The notes beneath the pieces are model-generated. The model did not search any database, was not told the DNA's origin, and was given only the letters and a program-made list of their open reading frames with translations. From NCBI GenBank assembly GCA_015232365.1, contig JADFZU010000004.1, positions 1-64,000 of the forward strand: a stretch of DNA of 64,000 bases, in the 5' to 3' direction. The stretch is from Magnetococcales bacterium (GTDB lineage: Bacteria; Pseudomonadota; Magnetococcia; Magnetococcales; JADFYX01). This document shows, in pieces, positions 62,176 to 64,000 of the stretch. Each line of letters starts with the position of its first letter. Within the stretch, counting starts at the first letter, position 1. Position numbers and translations under genes: made by a program.

Positions 62176-64000
62176 ATGAATCCAATTTCCAAATTTACCA
62201 ACAACCGGGTTGTTACTGATGCCGGAGTATTCTTGTTCCTGCTAACGCTGTTGGTTGTTGGTCAGTGGTCAAGTGTATTTGAGAGGTGGGAGCTAGGGGC
62301 TTACGATTTGAGTTTGCGCTGGCGTATGGAAAAACCAGCCAATAGCGACAAAGTTGTGCAGATTCTAGCCAATGAAGAGGACCTTAACCAACTTGGCTGG
62401 CCTCTATCCGACCAGGTTTTAGCCAAGGTTTTAAATAAGCTTCATGTTGCAGCACCAAGAGTTATCGGGTTGGATTTTTACCGTGAGCAGCCCCGCCCTC
62501 CTGGACATGAAGAGTTGGTAGCTGCTTTTAAAAATGTCCCGGAAACTATAGCTGTTTTTAAATTTGGCGGCTCAAAAGCAAAAATGGTTCCACCTCCACC
62601 AGTTCTGGATGGTTTAGAGAGAAGCGGTTTTGCCGACTGGTTGGTTGATAGTGATGGGGTTGTCCGTCAGGGGCTTTTATATTTGAGCCGTGATGGTAGA
62701 GTCAGCTCCTCCCTTGCCCTACGTTTAGGGCTTGAATATCTGGCGGCAGATGGGATCACTGCCAAGCCCGACCCGGTCAACCCAAAATATTTACGCCTTG
62801 GTAAAACCACCCTGCGACCTCTAGGTGCAAAAGATGGTGGATATGCTGGCTCCAATAGCGGTGGATACCGTTTTCTTCTCGATTTTAGAGGAGGGGAGAA
62901 CCCCTTTCAGGTATACTCATTCCTTGATCTGCTAGAGGGACGAGTCCCTGCAGAGAAGATAGAAGACCGGATAGTTATTCTTGGCCCTGGTGCAGATAGC
63001 GTTAAAGATCAGTTCCTATCCCCGTTCAGCCTGGGTGGAAGTAGTGAAAATGCTTTCATGTTTGGCCCGGTTCTCCATGCCCATGCAGTTAACCAGTTAT
63101 TGCGTATTGCAGAGGGTGGCAGTGCCCAGATAATAACTATAAATGAGTTTTTTGAGCTTCTGTGGCTTTCATGCTGGATAGTTATGGGGTTGATTATCGG
63201 TAGAACTCCATTTAATACGGTTACTTTTGCCTGGCGTACCAGTTTAGCCGGTGTTGGACCTCTATTGATCCAGATAATTCTAATCCATGGGAATATCTGG
63301 TTGCCATCTGCGGTGGCTACCCTGGGCTTTGTTCTAGCAGCAATTCTAGCTACAGCCATGGCATCACATGAAGAGCGTAAACAGCGACGAATGCTGAGGT
63401 TTTTGTTGGACAAATCTGTTTCACCAGCAGTAGCTGAAGAGATTTTGGCAAATAGAGAGCAGGTAGTTGGTGGTGGAAAAATTCGTACCCAAAAGCTCAG
63501 TGCTTCGGTTCTATTTACCGACCTGGTAAACTTCACTCCAGTAGCTGAGCGTATGGAGCCGGAGGTGTTAATGCTCTGGCTTAATGAATATATGGGGGCT
63601 ATGGCTGGTAAAATCATGGTCAATGGAGGGGTGGTAGATAAATTTATTGGTGATGCTATAATGGCTCTCTTTGGTGTTCCTGTGGCAAGGGAGTCTGAGG
63701 AGGATATTGATCAGGATGTGGTTAATGCTGTCAGTTCTGCTATGGGCATGTGGGATATATTGGAACATGAGCTGATTCCGGCATGGAAAAAACGTGGCCT
63801 GCCTGAGATTTCAATGCGGGTTGGTATACACACAGGTATGTTGGTGGCTGGTGGTTTGGGACATGAGGAGAGAATGGACTATACTGTGCTTGGTGATACC
63901 GTCAACATTGCTGCCCGTTTGGAGAGTCTAAAGCCTGGGACTGAGTTTACAATTCAACCATCTATCTGTCGTATTCTTATCTCTGAGGCAGCTTGTGCCA
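62176..64000 (+). CDS. CHASE2-domain adenylate cyclase (3' end outside window)
   Basis: At least 608 residues, still open at the window end. N-terminal membrane helix (~15-33), an extracytoplasmic CHASE2 sensor (~35-310, with RVIGLDFYREQ), then membrane helices (~325-400) and a class III cyclase domain: metal-binding aspartate in VLFTDLVNFT, substrate lysine in VVDKFIGDAIMALFG, and YTVLGDTVNIAARLES. The Lys/Asp pair fits ATP rather than GTP. It could supply cyclic AMP read by the stand-alone cNMP-binding protein at 8430, though nothing links them directly. Confidence 0.9.
   Translation, partial: MNPISKFTNNRVVTDAGVFLFLLTLLVVGQWSSVFERWELGAYDLSLRWRMEKPANSDKVVQILANEEDLNQLGWPLSDQVLAKVLNKLHVAAPRVIGLDFYREQPRPPGHEELVAAFKNVPETIAVFKFGGSKAKMVPPPPVLDGLERSGFADWLVDSDGVVRQGLLYLSRDGRVSSSLALRLGLEYLAADGITAKPDPVNPKYLRLGKTTLRPLGAKDGGYAGSNSGGYRFLLDFRGGENPFQVYSFLDLLEGRVPAEKIEDRIVILGPGADSVKDQFLSPFSLGGSSENAFMFGPVLHAHAVNQLLRIAEGGSAQIITINEFFELLWLSCWIVMGLIIGRTPFNTVTFAWRTSLAGVGPLLIQIILIHGNIWLPSAVATLGFVLAAILATAMASHEERKQRRMLRFLLDKSVSPAVAEEILANREQVVGGGKIRTQKLSASVLFTDLVNFTPVAERMEPEVLMLWLNEYMGAMAGKIMVNGGVVDKFIGDAIMALFGVPVARESEEDIDQDVVNAVSSAMGMWDILEHELIPAWKKRGLPEISMRVGIHTGMLVAGGLGHEERMDYTVLGDTVNIAARLESLKPGTEFTIQPSICRILISEAACA

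Noticed and set aside
1-64000. tRNA, rRNA or transposase genes that would mark a genomic island
   Set aside because: No tRNA cloverleaf, rRNA segment, integrase or transposase was recognised on either strand; a covariance-model scan would be needed to exclude small RNAs.

Overview
The window is about 64 kb of moderately AT-rich DNA that carries an almost complete magnetosome gene island (roughly 8.4-46.3 kb) inside ordinary chromosomal genes, so the source is a magnetotactic bacterium. The actin MamK, the c-type 'magnetochrome' proteins MamE/P/T/X, MamX-MamZ, the Mms6/MamD/MamF crystal-shaping families and a mamHIE-K-F-LMNOPA-QBST order point to Pseudomonadota. The mamF gene between mamK and mamL, and the lack of mamC, mamG, mamY, mamU, mamR and an ftsZ-like gene in the window, suggest a Magnetococcales (Etaproteobacteria)-type lineage rather than Magnetospirillum. 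The taxon is an inference; there is no rRNA or tRNA here to confirm it.

Layout. 0-7.2 kb, + strand except one small gene: the end of an M16 peptidase pair, a zinc-ribbon protein, a phosphodiesterase, a REC-PAS-GGDEF-EAL protein and an M1-like metallopeptidase. 7.3-8.4 kb: a repeat copy and a predicted beta-propeller protein. 8.4-11.6 kb, - strand: a mamX-mamZ-cNMP-binding operon. 11.7-13.2 kb, - strand: a small basic membrane protein, a second MamF/MmsF and an Ala-rich Mms6-like protein. 13.8-32.3 kb, + strand: the core cluster mamH, I, E, a mamJ-like gene, K, F, L, M, N, O, P, A, a giant mamA-like gene, Q, B, an mms6-like gene, S and T. It ends at a long perfect hairpin shared with the convergent mamD (32.5-33.5 kb). 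33.8-34.8 kb: two unknown genes. 35.1-43.8 kb: a cell-envelope set (PEGA-FGE protein, PEGA protein, 1320-residue membrane protein with a PilZ-like end, MotB/OmpA-like protein, TPR-SPOR protein). 44.1-46.3 kb: two more proteins sharing C-terminal modules with the mamJ-like protein.

After a repeat copy at 46.3 kb come a TVP38-FAD oxidoreductase fusion, a DUF547 protein, a DUF2892-like protein plus arsS, an ABC exporter with a divergent haem-copper oxidase subunit, and an aa3-type cytochrome oxidase operon (coxC, sco-like, coxB, coxA, a small protein) with a second sco and ctaB/cyoE. The last gene is a CHASE2-adenylate cyclase cut by the window end.

How the parts work together: MamB, MamM, MamL, MamI and MamQ shape magnetosome membranes. 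MamB, MamM, MamH and MamZ move iron. MamE, MamO, MamP, MamT, MamX and MamS process proteins and set redox conditions for magnetite. MamD, Mms6-like and MamF proteins tune crystals. MamK, the MamJ-like proteins and MamA-type TPR proteins organise the chain. The most unusual features are a MamA domain fused to a ~630-residue disordered region, a three-member MamJ-like family, an envelope gene set embedded between magnetosome genes, and a ~157 bp inverted-repeat-ended element whose best copies sit just outside both island edges.
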